From positions 1 to 60,216 of the forward strand of contig NZ_CANLBV010000021.1 in the NCBI RefSeq assembly GCF_947488985.1: DNA of 60,216 nt. Direction: 5' to 3'. A model generated the notes under the pieces. That model did not search any database and was not told the DNA's origin. It was given only the letters and a program-made list of their open reading frames with translations. Positions 8,521-17,794 of this stretch are shown here, piece by piece (the first letter of the stretch is position 1; each line of letters starts with the position of its first letter). Source of the stretch: an uncultured Vibrio sp. (lineage in GTDB: Bacteria; Pseudomonadota; Gammaproteobacteria; Enterobacterales; Vibrionaceae). The position numbers and the translations under genes were made by a program.

Positions 8521-10182
8521 CTAGTATTTCAGTTGCTTCAATGGGTCTTCAGCCATCGAATCAAACATATCTATCACACGACAGTCTTCACACATCGCAA
8601 TACGGTTGATTGCGGATTCATCTGAAAAGTGAGAGTGACCGCGTAACTTATTCTGTAACATGTCAATCATAGATTGCGGTGCGAATGGCTTATGGCAACG
8701 AATGCATTCCGCGGCTTTCTCTTCATGAATGACAACCGCTTGTTGACGATCTTCTTTTACCCAATTCATACGTGGAGTCAGGGTAAGAACATTTTCAGGA
8801 CACGCCTTTTCACATAGACCACATTGAATACAGTCTTGTTCGACAAACTTAAGTGATGGAGAAGCACCGTCGGTATGAAGCGCACGTGTCGGACAAACGG
8901 CCACGCAACTCATACACAAGGTACAGTCTTTGCTTTCACACGAAACCGTGCCATAGGGAGCATTCGATGGAAGTTCAACAATGTTCTCTACCGGAATACG
9001 AGAGGAAGACATTGCATCAAGTGCGGTGAATAAACGTTGACGTTTATTACCTTGAAGATCGCCAAGTGCAAGGTCAAAAGAGTCTACACACAGTGTTGGA
9101 GGACCTTCACGCAGAGATTCTAAATACAGGATATCGATGGCTTCTTTAGGCACACCGATTTGGTCAAGCAGTTCTTGAGCGATACCAACTTCGTTATTTA
9201 AAACACGAAGGATGGTTTCTGGCATATAACGAGAAGCGGCAAACAGAACTTGAGTTGCACCATTCACCAGCGCAGCAAACCAAGTATCAATTCCAATCGA
9301 AGGCAGCTCTTCAACAACGATAGGAATAACGTTATCCGGTAACACTTTTAGTGCCATCACGTTGTAGGTCTCATGTCGAGAACTACAAATCAGAATGATA
9401 GGATCCAGACCGCCCGCTTGCTCATAATTGGCTAGCGTACGTTCAATAAACTTTTGAGTGTCATCAGGGTTTGGCAGCGCATAGGTAATCGCTTCTGTCG
9501 GACAACTGGTTGCGCACGTTCCAACACCTTGACATAAGTAAGGGTTAATCTCGATCTTATGACCGGTTTTCTCCGAACCGACACTTGATAGTGCACCTGC
9601 AGGACAAGAATCGACACAACGTTCACAGCCTTTTACGCCACGTGAACTGTGCGCACAGAGATCCGTGTCTAAACGAAAGAATTTGGGCTTATCAAATGTG
9701 CCCATTAAGGTTGGAATCTCTTCCAGTGCCTCTGCCAGTTTTGGGTAACCACGCCCGACTGGGAAGTAACCCGGAACCGGCACTTCTTCCGTCATGCAGC
9801 TATTTAGGCATAGATCCAAAACGACGTCGAAACGGTCTTGGTTAATGGCCACTTTTGCGAGGTTGGTCGATGAAGCTTGAGTTTCAATCAATACTTCAAA
9901 TGTACCCAAGAAGCCAGATACTTGAACCGACTTGGCGAAGTACAGCTCAGGGTTGCTACCTTTTACGCCATCTGTCGACAATAACGTTAGGCTCGTCAAC
10001 TGAGGTAGTTGAGCCGCTGCACTTTCAATGATTGCAGTTGGACCAATAACAAGAGTATTACCGCCACTTTCATAGCTAACGGTAGGCGGGATCAAATTGG
10101 TCAGCTCAACTGTATTTTCAAATGCATACAGCCTTGCTTTCGCGTTGTTTGAAGTTGCTTGTTGTAATAATTGTTTAAGCAT
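8521..10182 (-). CDS. multi-[4Fe-4S] ferredoxin-like protein of the fdh cluster
   Basis: This 553-residue cytoplasmic protein has two bis-[4Fe-4S] modules. The first lies near residues 177-230 (CAHSSRGVKGCERCVDSCPAG, CQGVGTCATSCP). The second lies near 410-470 (CESKDCTLCMSCVAVCP, CIQCGLCEKACP). A further C-x2-C pair occurs at CIRCHKPF and a CEDC near the C-terminus. The middle (about 250-390) looks like a degenerate heterodisulfide-reductase/MvhD-like Rossmann region. It is the first gene of the operon. The same gene precedes torD-like and fdhA genes in Shewanella and other vibrios. Electron transfer during maturation or to another acceptor is inference. Confidence 0.85.
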   Translation of the reverse strand: MLKQLLQQATSNNAKARLYAFENTVELTNLIPPTVSYESGGNTLVIGPTAIIESAAAQLPQLTSLTLLSTDGVKGSNPELYFAKSVQVSGFLGTFEVLIETQASSTNLAKVAINQDRFDVVLDLCLNSCMTEEVPVPGYFPVGRGYPKLAEALEEIPTLMGTFDKPKFFRLDTDLCAHSSRGVKGCERCVDSCPAGALSSVGSEKTGHKIEINPYLCQGVGTCATSCPTEAITYALPNPDDTQKFIERTLANYEQAGGLDPIILICSSRHETYNVMALKVLPDNVIPIVVEELPSIGIDTWFAALVNGATQVLFAASRYMPETILRVLNNEVGIAQELLDQIGVPKEAIDILYLESLREGPPTLCVDSFDLALGDLQGNKRQRLFTALDAMSSSRIPVENIVELPSNAPYGTVSCESKDCTLCMSCVAVCPTRALHTDGASPSLKFVEQDCIQCGLCEKACPENVLTLTPRMNWVKEDRQQAVVIHEEKAAECIRCHKPFAPQSMIDMLQNKLRGHSHFSDESAINRIAMCEDCRVIDMFDSMAEDPLKQLKY

Positions 10183-10420
10183 TGCTCAGTTCCATTTATG
10201 GACATGGATAGTCTGTTCAACCTTCAGTGTAGTAAGCGATAGAGAACTTGCTGAAGAATCAATTAACGCATCTCCCTTAAGGTAAGTGCGCCATTTTCAG
10301 CTTGTTTACGCGTTTAATTACAATAAAGTTGATAATGAACGTCATATAGCAAATGCCGTGCCATTTTAATAACCAATTAATATCAGTTACTTAATGGGTT
10401 GAGGCGTTCTATGTGTGTAT
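10183..10420 (-). promoter_or_regulatory. promoter region of the fdh operon
   Basis: These 238 bases contain no credible gene and separate the fdh operon from the terminator of the DUF3305/DUF3306 unit, so they must hold the fdh promoter. I could not pick out a convincing FNR box, NarL site or -24/-12 element by eye. Confidence 0.4.
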
Positions 10421-10455
10421 AAAAAAACCGCCTGAGACATTTTGTCGCAAGCGGC
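10421..10455 (-). terminator. terminator of the DUF3305-DUF3306 unit
   Basis: On the minus strand CAGCCGCTTGCGACA pairs with TGTCTCAGGCGG, with one mismatch, and seven T follow. It separates this pair from the fdh operon transcript. Confidence 0.85.
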
Positions 10456-10481
10456 TGTTTGGATGTGTAGTCAAAATGTAC

Positions 10482-11150
10482 CTATTGTTTGTGTGGTATA
10501 TTTTGTCCCATCTCTTTTAGGTCCTCTTCGTCTGAGATTGTCTCGCCCTTACCTGGTGCTGTGTTTTTATACAGCTCTTTTTCTATTGCCGTCATTTCGG
10601 CATTTTCATCAGGTTCTCTATCACTCTCAGCATGGTCTATATCCGATTCTTGACCTTCATTATCAATAACTTGCTGTAGTTCTTCCTGTGTTTCATCTTC
10701 GGCTTTTTCGTTAACCCAATCACGTAAGGTTTCCGCTACACCTTTAGAAAGTGATTTCAAATTGCTGTAATCGTCGTCGTAATCGTCTAAACCATCACGA
10801 ACATTAAACTCTTCAGAGAGAAATAATTTACGCAATGCGGCTTTTTTTACGCTTTCTGATGCTTCTGATACCAATAGTTGAGCAACAGACAAATCTTCAC
10901 TTGCTTCTGTTACTCCATCTTGCGTGGCTTCAATCTCAGTATCTGAAGCGTTTTCTAATGACTCAGATGTTTCTGCGTTAGCAGAAGAAAGGGCATCAGA
11001 CGAAGTTTCAGAAGTTGGAACCTCTGAGGAAGTCACTTGAGCTTCTTCAAGCGTTTGCTTGGTTTCTAATGCTTGTTCTGCTTCGGCCGCTTGCTCGGCG
11101 GAGTCGTCTAGTTTTCGTTGTGACCAACGGCTGAAAAAATTAGTTGCCAT
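10482..11150 (-). CDS. DUF3306 family protein
   Basis: The protein begins MATNFFSRWSQRKLD, the conserved FSRWS(Q/K)RK start of DUF3306. The internal ATG at 11150 is chosen because it precedes this motif and overlaps the upstream stop by 11 bases. The central half is extremely rich in Glu, Ser, Thr and Ala (residues about 15-95) and looks disordered. The conserved LRKLFLSEEFNVRDGLDDYDDDY block follows and is the family core. DUF3305/DUF3306 genes habitually accompany molybdenum formate dehydrogenases. Function is unknown. Confidence 0.85.
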   Translation of the reverse strand: MATNFFSRWSQRKLDDSAEQAAEAEQALETKQTLEEAQVTSSEVPTSETSSDALSSANAETSESLENASDTEIEATQDGVTEASEDLSVAQLLVSEASESVKKAALRKLFLSEEFNVRDGLDDYDDDYSNLKSLSKGVAETLRDWVNEKAEDETQEELQQVIDNEGQESDIDHAESDREPDENAEMTAIEKELYKNTAPGKGETISDEEDLKEMGQNIPHKQ

Positions 11151-11604
11151 TAGATCGACCTGCACCTTTACGCTTTTTACGTCTTTGCTCTAACAATTCA
11201 CCATGACGGCCTATAAAAGCTTCCATCCAAGCTTGAATCGGTAACGGCATATCGCAAGATAGCACTTGATTGTCACCATCCATATATTGCCCTGCAACGC
11301 TTTGTGACGCAGTAAGTAGTTGAATAATTGGCTTTACATCAGAATCAACATTATCCATCACCAGAAAAAGCTTCGGATGTTGAGAGCTTAAGTTGAAACG
11401 GTAGTCCGTACGCTCGTCTTTAAAGAGTTGAAGTAAGCAAACGTCTTGGGTAGTATCGTCTGGCGTTAACTCAAAGCCCGTAAGCTCCCACTGAGTGGTG
11501 ACCCAAATGCCAGTTTTGATCTCTTTTTCTGCTCTTTGAACACCGATTGGCCAAGCTGCTTCTGTTTTTTCAAATTGTTCTTTGAATTGTTTTATCTCAG
11601 ACAT
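11140..11604 (-). CDS. DUF3305 family protein
   Basis: This 154-residue soluble protein contains WPIGVQRAEKEIKTGIWVTTQWE near residue 18, typical of DUF3305. It ends in a basic tail (RRKKRKGAGR). It is the first gene of a two-gene unit with DUF3306, which overlaps its stop codon. The pairing with fdh clusters is established in many proteobacteria, but the biochemical role is not known to me. Confidence 0.85.
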   Translation of the reverse strand: MSEIKQFKEQFEKTEAAWPIGVQRAEKEIKTGIWVTTQWELTGFELTPDDTTQDVCLLQLFKDERTDYRFNLSSQHPKLFLVMDNVDSDVKPIIQLLTASQSVAGQYMDGDNQVLSCDMPLPIQAWMEAFIGRHGELLEQRRKKRKGAGRSNGN

Positions 11605-12153
11605 ACTTCACCTAATTGATTCCTCTGGCGTGAATGCGTGTCGGACACTTTGTACTGAGTCCGAGTCTATGAACCCTCTAAGCAATAAACACGCCAATAC
11701 GCGCTTTGTTCCATCTTTCACATGCTCTTGGGTTGCCGTCCATACTATTTGTTAACGACTGACTCTTTCGACAACTTGTTTATTAAGTTGCTTTATAACG
11801 TTAGTCGATACCAGCCAATTCGATGCGGTTAACTCCCCTATTTTGCGCTATTTTAATCTAATGCTTCATCTTTTCATCAATGCCCGTTATTTTGGAATAA
11901 GATTTGCTAAGTAAGAATATTATTGGATAACAGGCGCTATAGCTAAGAGTGTTGTTTACTTATGTTATCTGTTTACTAACGATATTGAACGCTATATCGG
12001 ACGAGTGGATAAGCCGGCAGCCATATAAACAACCGATTGTACTTGTTCATTGAGTGCATTGATTTATTTAGTACCATTGAGCAATTGGAGCGCTGTCGCT
12101 CCTGTTGAATTCCTCTCTCATATAATCGCTATCTCATTAAGTAGGACGTGACT
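11605..12153. other. divergent intergenic region, DUF3305 / fdhD
   Basis: About 550 bases without a credible gene. Near fdhD there is a small hairpin GGAGCG-CTGT-CGCTCC (12087-12102) and a consensus -10 hexamer TATAAT at 12121-12126, placed to start transcription about 20 bases before the GTG start. A matching -35 is not convincing. The rest is AT-rich and I see nothing recognisable in it. Confidence 0.4.
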
Positions 12154-12990
12154 GTGGTAAAACCTAACATAATAAAAACCAGTGAAAACCCACTTCAGAC
12201 CATCAAAGTTGAAGTGTTCGACGAGTATGGGGAGAAGCTAACCAAACAGATCGCTTGCGAACGCCCTCTTACCGTGATGTTGAACTGGAAAGAGATCGTA
12301 ACCTTAATGACCTTAGGCTCGCGTCCGGAAGCATTAGTCTTAGGTTATTTAAAAAACCAGAGCTTCCTGTCTGATCCAGAAGCGGTGGAATCTATCATCA
12401 TCGATTGGGAAACCAGCTCTGCAGCGGTTATCACCAAAGAAGATACCAGCCAACTTGAACAAGCATTGAAGAAGAAGACGGTAACGTCTGGCTGTGGTCA
12501 AGGCACCATGTATGGCAATGTCATGAAGCAACTGGAAGACTACCAAGTACCTCAGAACAAGATCAAACAGTCGGAAATCTATACTGCCCTTGAAGCGTTG
12601 ACTCATTACAACGATACCTATAAGAAAGCCGGAGCGGTACACGGTTGCGCTGTGTGTAAAGATGACCAAGTGCTGTCATTTGTCGAAGATGTTGGTCGAC
12701 ACAATGCGGTGGATACGCTGGCTGGCGAGATGTGGCTTAACAAAGAGTCAGGTCAAGATAAGATCTTCTACACCACTGGTCGTTTAACCTCTGAGATGGT
12801 GATTAAGGTCGCACAGATGGGGATCCCTGTTCTACTGTCGCGTTCCGGTGTTACACAAATGGGTTTAGATTTAGCTCAACAGTTTGGCATTACGACCATC
12901 GCTCGCGCGAAAGGCCTGCGTTTCCAAATATTCACTGGCGCTGACAAGATTGATTTTGACGTCAAAGGCCAACAGGATACTAAATGTTAA
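12154..12990 (+). CDS. fdhD: FdhD, sulfur carrier for formate dehydrogenase
   Basis: FdhD receives sulfur from IscS and sulfurates the Mo-bis-MGD cofactor before insertion in FdhA. The motifs EDVGRHNAVDTLAGE and the C-terminal nucleotide-binding-like region (TTGRLTSEMVIKVAQ, ARAKGLR) are clear. Start: GTG 12148 lies only one base after AGGA, while GTG 12154 has seven bases of spacing, so 12154 is preferred (about 278 residues). In E. coli FdhD a C-x-x-C pair (C121, C124) is needed. Here the aligned motif reads TSGCGQG, with only the first cysteine, while another CAVC pair occurs further on. It is divergent from the fdh operons. Confidence 0.92.
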   Translation: MVKPNIIKTSENPLQTIKVEVFDEYGEKLTKQIACERPLTVMLNWKEIVTLMTLGSRPEALVLGYLKNQSFLSDPEAVESIIIDWETSSAAVITKEDTSQLEQALKKKTVTSGCGQGTMYGNVMKQLEDYQVPQNKIKQSEIYTALEALTHYNDTYKKAGAVHGCAVCKDDQVLSFVEDVGRHNAVDTLAGEMWLNKESGQDKIFYTTGRLTSEMVIKVAQMGIPVLLSRSGVTQMGLDLAQQFGITTIARAKGLRFQIFTGADKIDFDVKGQQDTKC

Positions 12991-13267
12991 CAAGCTAATT
13001 CCTGGTGCGAGCTCAGGCTTGCACCTCATTTGCTCTGCGTCATAATGAACATTTCCCCCTTTACACTTTCTCTTCCAAGTTACTGGCCCTTTGATTACCA
13101 ATATCGGCCTTAATTCCTTTATTTTGCATATAAAGCTATTAGAGTTATTGCGTTCGAAGCTCACCTTTTTCCACCTATATTTGCAACCCTTTTGTGGTAG
13201 GTAAACCCTCAGATATCGTCACATCATTTCCCTGATTAATATTCATGACAACAGTTCGTCACTTTAC
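12991..13267. other. intergenic region, fdhD to MCP gene (left part)
   Basis: About 280 bases between fdhD and the mobile-element-like repeat at 13268. No gene, clear terminator or regulatory site was recognised. Confidence 0.3.
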
Positions 13268-13514
13268 TAGGGCGTGTTGATCTTTCGCGGTTAAATTCTG
13301 TTCAAGATAAAAGTGTTTTAATCGCGGCGAGGGGAAGTAGCCTTCATTCTCAGTAAACCCTCCTCAACAAAGAGTAAAACGCTTTTAGCCGAACCCTTCG
13401 GGCAGCGTTTGCTGGTCATTTCTATTACGTTATCGGTTTCTCATGCACATGTAGTCTTGTATAAATACCCAGCAACTCGCTACAAAAATTAGCTCGAAAA
13501 ATCAACACACCCTA
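13268..13514. mobile_element. 247-bp MITE-like element
   Basis: The stretch is bounded by near-perfect inverted ends: TAGGGCGTGTTGATCTTTC on the left and GAAAAATCAACACACCCTA on the right (two mismatches). The outermost bases are TA on both sides, compatible with a TA target duplication. It is too short for a transposase and has no open frame, so it should be a non-autonomous derivative. The same left end recurs at 27596, 28055 and 60144. Confidence 0.7.
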
Positions 13515-13621
13515 ATTAGCTTGAATTCTTGTATTAGCGTCAATATGAGCTATTAGTTGTATATCAATGAATGATAAGTAAATCACAAAATACCAACGTC
13601 TATGGCTAAAGGGAGTTATCC

Positions 13622-15511
13622 ATGAATAATGAACCTGTCAATCAATCTAGGTGGTTGTCTCTTTCGATCCGCAACAAGTTTATTTTAATTAATGTCACAT
13701 TGTTTGTTTCCGTTTTAATTTATGCTTTTTACGAACAAATCAGCCTAGATAGGCTGGAATCCTTAGAACGTACCGCAAGTGAAAACGTCAAAAGCTCGGT
13801 CGATCTATTAATGCTAAGACGGTATGAAAAAGACTTTTTATTAAGAAGAGAGCAAAAATATGTGCTGTGGTTCGACGAAACCGCAAAGGAGTTAGAGCAA
13901 CGTTTAGCAGCCTTGAATACAACCCTCACCTCACACGAATTACACCTATCCGATAAAATGTCAATCATCTCAGAAACGCTTAGAAAGTATCAAGCGCAGT
14001 TCCATCAACTTGTGTATCAGGTTAACGACATAAATCGCGTTGAGCTACCGATGGGTTATGTCGCTGTACTGGATGAGAAACGAAGTGATCTTAAAGAAGT
14101 CATTGCACATGAAGAAAACTTGGCTCTGGAACTGGCTTTGTTAGAGCTTTTTGAGAAGGACTATCACTACCTCGCGGATATCAATAGTGACACCAGCAAC
14201 GCATTAGCGACGGCTCTAACGGTTTTTGAGTCTTACGCTCAGACGTCAATTAGCACGGAGCAGTCCTATAACGCTTATAAGGAGGCGGTAAATTCACTAA
14301 TGCATGCCAATGCTGAGTTGGGTCTGTCTGCTGAACTTGGCTTAAAAGGCGCGCTGAGAGCGAATGTCCACGAGACTGAAAAAGCGATCAATACGATTCA
14401 AATAGAAATCAGCCAAGCGATTACCGAGGCCAGTAATAGAACCAAAAACATGCTACATCTATTTGGCGCGGCCATTGTAGTGCTGCTTTCGCTACTGTTA
14501 GCGATGATAGGTCGTACTATCTTGAAACGCATCAAAGCAATCAATCACATGATGGAATCGATTGCCAGTGGTGATGGTGATCTAACGGTGCGTATGAATG
14601 CAAAAGGTGAAGACGAGCTAACCCAACTGGCCAACTCCTTCGACGCCTTCATCAATAAACTGCATGGCAATATTAAAGAGCTTTCTGATGTGACGACAGT
14701 GCTCAGCGACAGTTCAGCTAGCTCTGCAGAGGCCGCGATAAAAAGTATGAGCAATACCGAAAAGCAGAAGCAACAGTCGGAGTCAGTTGCGACAGCGGTC
14801 AATGAACTGGTTATGACCAGCAATGAAGTTACCGCCAACATTGAAAATGCGGCGCTCAATGCTGATCAAATAAAACGTAACGCTCAGCAAGCACTTGAAG
14901 AAACACACTCAACTAATGAGAGCATCAATCAAATGGCAACTAACATTGCAGAATCGCAAAGCTTGATTGTTGATCTTGAAGTACAAAGCCGAGAAATTAA
15001 TCAAGTGGTGACCACAATTCAAGGGATCGCAGAGCAAACCAATCTATTAGCGCTCAATGCAGCGATTGAGGCAGCGCGTGCGGGTGAACATGGGCGAGGT
15101 TTTGCGGTCGTCGCCGCCGAAGTTAGAGAGCTTTCTTTGATGACCAATGATTCAACACACCAGATTGAATCGACGATACAAGCACTGACGTCTGGTATTG
15201 ATAAAACCGTTGCAAAAATGGCGACGAGCCTAGAGCAAACGGAGTCCGTAAAATTACAAACGAAGGATGTCGTCAACGCCATTCAAGGAATACATCAGCA
15301 AATAATTGAAATGTATGACTTAAACACGCAAATAGCGACTGCTTCCGAGCAGCAATCGGCGGTATCTGCCGAAATAGACCGCAATATTACCGATATCGCG
15401 CTTAAGGCGGGTGATACCAACTCTATAGTCTCAGGGTCGGTTCGTTGTAGCGAACAAGTATCCAATGCGAGTGTCAAACTGGATAAAATCGTCGCCCAGT
15501 TTAAATACTAA
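13622..15511 (+). CDS. methyl-accepting chemotaxis protein
   Basis: This is a 629-residue transducer. It has TM1 at about 23-42 and a periplasmic, mostly helical sensing domain of roughly 230 residues containing [12 protein letters not shown]. That motif is typical of HBM-type helical-bimodular receptors. TM2 lies at about 277-297, followed by HAMP (about 298-350) and the signalling domain with its hairpin tip ([32 protein letters not shown], positions about 472-502). There is no C-terminal CheR pentapeptide. It is monocistronic. The ligand cannot be deduced. ATG follows AAAGGGAGTTATCC. Confidence 0.93.
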   Translation: MNNEPVNQSRWLSLSIRNKFILINVTLFVSVLIYAFYEQISLDRLESLERTASENVKSSVDLLMLRRYEKDFLLRREQKYVLWFDETAKELEQRLAALNTTLTSHELHLSDKMSIISETLRKYQAQFHQLVYQVNDINRVELPMGYVAVLDEKRSDLKEVIAHEENLALELALLELFEKDYHYLADINSDTSNALATALTVFESYAQTSISTEQSYNAYKEAVNSLMHANAELGLSAELGLKGALRANVHETEKAINTIQIEISQAITEASNRTKNMLHLFGAAIVVLLSLLLAMIGRTILKRIKAINHMMESIASGDGDLTVRMNAKGEDELTQLANSFDAFINKLHGNIKELSDVTTVLSDSSASSAEAAIKSMSNTEKQKQQSESVATAVNELVMTSNEVTANIENAALNADQIKRNAQQALEETHSTNESINQMATNIAESQSLIVDLEVQSREINQVVTTIQGIAEQTNLLALNAAIEAARAGEHGRGFAVVAAEVRELSLMTNDSTHQIESTIQALTSGIDKTVAKMATSLEQTESVKLQTKDVVNAIQGIHQQIIEMYDLNTQIATASEQQSAVSAEIDRNITDIALKAGDTNSIVSGSVRCSEQVSNASVKLDKIVAQFKY

Positions 15512-15579
15512 CAAGACTGTCCTGTGAAAAAAGGGGCACTCATGTGACTGAATCCACTTTGTTTAAGTGACACAAAACA

Positions 15580-15615
15580 AAAGGGCTCTATCTTATAAAG
15601 AAGATAGAGCCCTTT
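15580..15615. terminator. bidirectional terminator, MCP / ybiT
   Basis: A perfect 15-bp stem (AAAGGGCTCTATCTT and its complement) with a six-base loop lies between the converging MCP and ABC-F genes. Confidence 0.9.
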
Positions 15616-15704
15616 CTCATTGAGTATACGTACTAACTGTCATTTACGAATTAACTATCTACTTATATTAACCATCTACGTATATTAACCATTACTACAC
15701 GGTA

Positions 15705-17288
15705 TTAGCCGCGTGCTTTCAAGAATTCAGCGTAAGTACCACGGAAGTCATTGATCTTGCCGTCTTTGATTTCAAGAACGCGAGTTGCTAGTGAGTCTAC
15801 GAATACACGGTCGTGAGAGACGAAGAACAGTGTGCCTTTGTAGTTCTCAAGAGCCAAGTTAAGCGCTTCGATAGATTCCATATCCATGTGGTTGGTTGGT
15901 TCATCCATTAGCAGGATATTTGGTTTATGCATCATAATCTTACCAAGAAGCATACGACCTTGCTCACCACCAGAGATAACCTTAACCGATTTCTTGATGT
16001 CGTCTTGACCAAAAAGCATACGACCTAGGAAACCTCGAACAACCTGCTCGTCTTCGCCTTCTTGACGCCATTGGCTCATCCAGTCAAACAAGTTCATATC
16101 TGTCTCGAAATCGTGGGCGTGATCTTGAGCGTAGTAACCGATATTTGAATTTTCAGACCACTTGTACTCACCAGTTCGAGGCTCAAGAGCGCCGGCTAGT
16201 GTGTTAAGTAGTGTTGTTTTACCCACACCGTTCTCACCGATGATAGCAACACGCTCACCTACTTCGAAGATACCGTCAAACTTATTGTATAGGTCTTCTT
16301 CAAAACCTTGAGACAGGTTTTCAACCACAAGTGCATTACGGAATAGCTCTTTAGACTGTTCGAAACGGATGAATGGGTTTTGACGGCTAGACGCTTTAAC
16401 TTCATCTAGTTGGATCTTATCGATCTGCTTAGCACGAGACGTTGCTTGTTTCGCTTTCGATGCGTTAGCAGAGAAACGAGATACGAACGTTTGAAGTTCA
16501 GCAATTTGTGCTTTCTTCTTCGCGTTGTCAGATAGTAGACGTTCGCGAGCTTGTGTCGCGGCTGTCATGTACTCATCGTAGTTACCTGGGAATAGACGAA
16601 GTTCACCGTAATCAAGGTCAGCCATGTGAGTACAAACAGAGTTTAGGAAGTGACGGTCGTGCGAAATGATGATCATTGTGCAGTTACGTTGGTTTAGCGT
16701 ATCTTCCAACCACTTGATGGTGTCCATGTCCAGGTTGTTCGTTGGTTCGTCAAGTAACATGATATGCGGGTCTGCAAACAGTACTTGAGACAATAGAACA
16801 CGAAGTTTCCAACCCGGTGCAACTTCACTCATCAGACCATAGTGCAGTGACTCTTCGATACCTACCGCAAGAAGAAGCTCACCGGCTTTCGCTTCTGCCA
16901 TGTAGCCGTCCATTTCTGCGAACTGAACTTCAAGATCAGCCACTTTCATGCCGTCTTCTTCGCTCATTTCAGGCAAAGAGTAAATACGGTCACGTTCTTG
17001 TTTGATCGCCCAAAGCTCTTTGTGACCCATGATAACCGTGTCGATTACCGTAAATTCTTCGTAAGCAAATTGGTCTTGGTTTAGCTTAGCAACGCGCTCG
17101 TTTGGATCGTAGCTTACGTTACCTGCCGTTGGCTCAAGTTCACCAGATAGGATCTTCATGAATGTCGATTTACCACAGCCATTCGCGCCGATTAAACCAT
17201 AACGGTTACCTTCGCCGAACTTAACTGAAATATTTTCGAAAAGTGGCTTAGCGCCGAATTGTTGGGTGATATTTGCTGTGGAGATCAA
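15705..17288 (-). CDS. ybiT: ABC-F ATPase YbiT
   Basis: This is a 527-residue soluble twin-ATPase of the ABC-F family (translation-associated, no membrane domain), very close to E. coli YbiT over its length. Walker A motifs are GANGCGKS (about 36) and GENGVGKT (about 352). The signature of the second ABC is [10 protein letters not shown]. Walker B motifs are [11 protein letters not shown] and [11 protein letters not shown]. The first signature is divergent ([14 protein letters not shown]), as in YbiT. The linker [15 protein letters not shown] is present. The start is TTG at 17288, preceded by AAAAGG eight bases upstream. Confidence 0.95.
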   Translation of the reverse strand: MISTANITQQFGAKPLFENISVKFGEGNRYGLIGANGCGKSTFMKILSGELEPTAGNVSYDPNERVAKLNQDQFAYEEFTVIDTVIMGHKELWAIKQERDRIYSLPEMSEEDGMKVADLEVQFAEMDGYMAEAKAGELLLAVGIEESLHYGLMSEVAPGWKLRVLLSQVLFADPHIMLLDEPTNNLDMDTIKWLEDTLNQRNCTMIIISHDRHFLNSVCTHMADLDYGELRLFPGNYDEYMTAATQARERLLSDNAKKKAQIAELQTFVSRFSANASKAKQATSRAKQIDKIQLDEVKASSRQNPFIRFEQSKELFRNALVVENLSQGFEEDLYNKFDGIFEVGERVAIIGENGVGKTTLLNTLAGALEPRTGEYKWSENSNIGYYAQDHAHDFETDMNLFDWMSQWRQEGEDEQVVRGFLGRMLFGQDDIKKSVKVISGGEQGRMLLGKIMMHKPNILLMDEPTNHMDMESIEALNLALENYKGTLFFVSHDRVFVDSLATRVLEIKDGKINDFRGTYAEFLKARG

Positions 17289-17477
17289 TGCCTTTACCTT
17301 TTTAATGTGAAAAACGCCGCAACGTTACTTGTTCAAGGCTTTAACTGCAAGTATTGATTGCAATTACTGGCCATTAAATGAGTGACGACCTAACTAAATC
17401 ATAGTTTGCGCTGACTCACATTTTCAATTTTATGTTTACAGCGAACATATCGTCTATTTTCGAGGAAAAAATAGACC

Positions 17478-17776
17478 GTGCAACCTTCTATCATCGCCCA
17501 TACACAAGGCTTTAATTCATGCCAGCCGTTGACGTTATCGCCTGCTGACTTTCTGGTTGGAAAAAAGCCAGATTTACAAAAATCGTACCAACCCCATTCT
17601 CACCTGAAATCTTATCTGAATGTACCCAACTGAGCACCGCCGAGATCACCGGGATCCTGCGTTATTTTGAAAGCCGTGGCTATATTGGTTGGCATGAGGA
17701 AAAGGCTCGAATTTCCGAACACTGGTTCCGCCATATTACTAACGTTCTCGACCGTCAACATCTGCTAGTGAAGTAA
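17478..17776 (+). pseudogene. 99-codon gene interrupted at A AAA AAG: frameshifted or slippage-expressed
   Basis: A GTG preceded by CGAGGAAAAA opens a frame (VQPSIIAHTQGF...) that stops at 17631-17633 after 51 codons. The minus-one frame continues to TAA 17774-17776 and encodes a well-formed C-terminus (VPTPFSPEILSECTQL, ILRYFESRGYIGWHEEKA, SEHWFRHITNVLDRQHLLVK). The two frames meet at 17561-17567, A AAA AAG. This is in exactly the phase of a classical minus-one slippery heptamer: GGA AAA AAG. Slippage there would give a 99-residue protein. Equally, a one-base loss from a seven-A run would leave this sequence. The C-terminal half looks like a winged helix. I cannot name the family. Confidence 0.65.
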
Positions 17777-17794
17777 AATGAAGGGTGAAATAAA

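Noticed and set aside
10183..10420. FNR box upstream of the fdh operon (TTGAT... seen at about 10327)
   Set aside because: The second half-site ATCAA is not present at the required distance.
12871..13164. 97-codon minus-strand frame over the end of fdhD
   Set aside because: It overlaps conserved fdhD coding sequence and has no domain or start signal.
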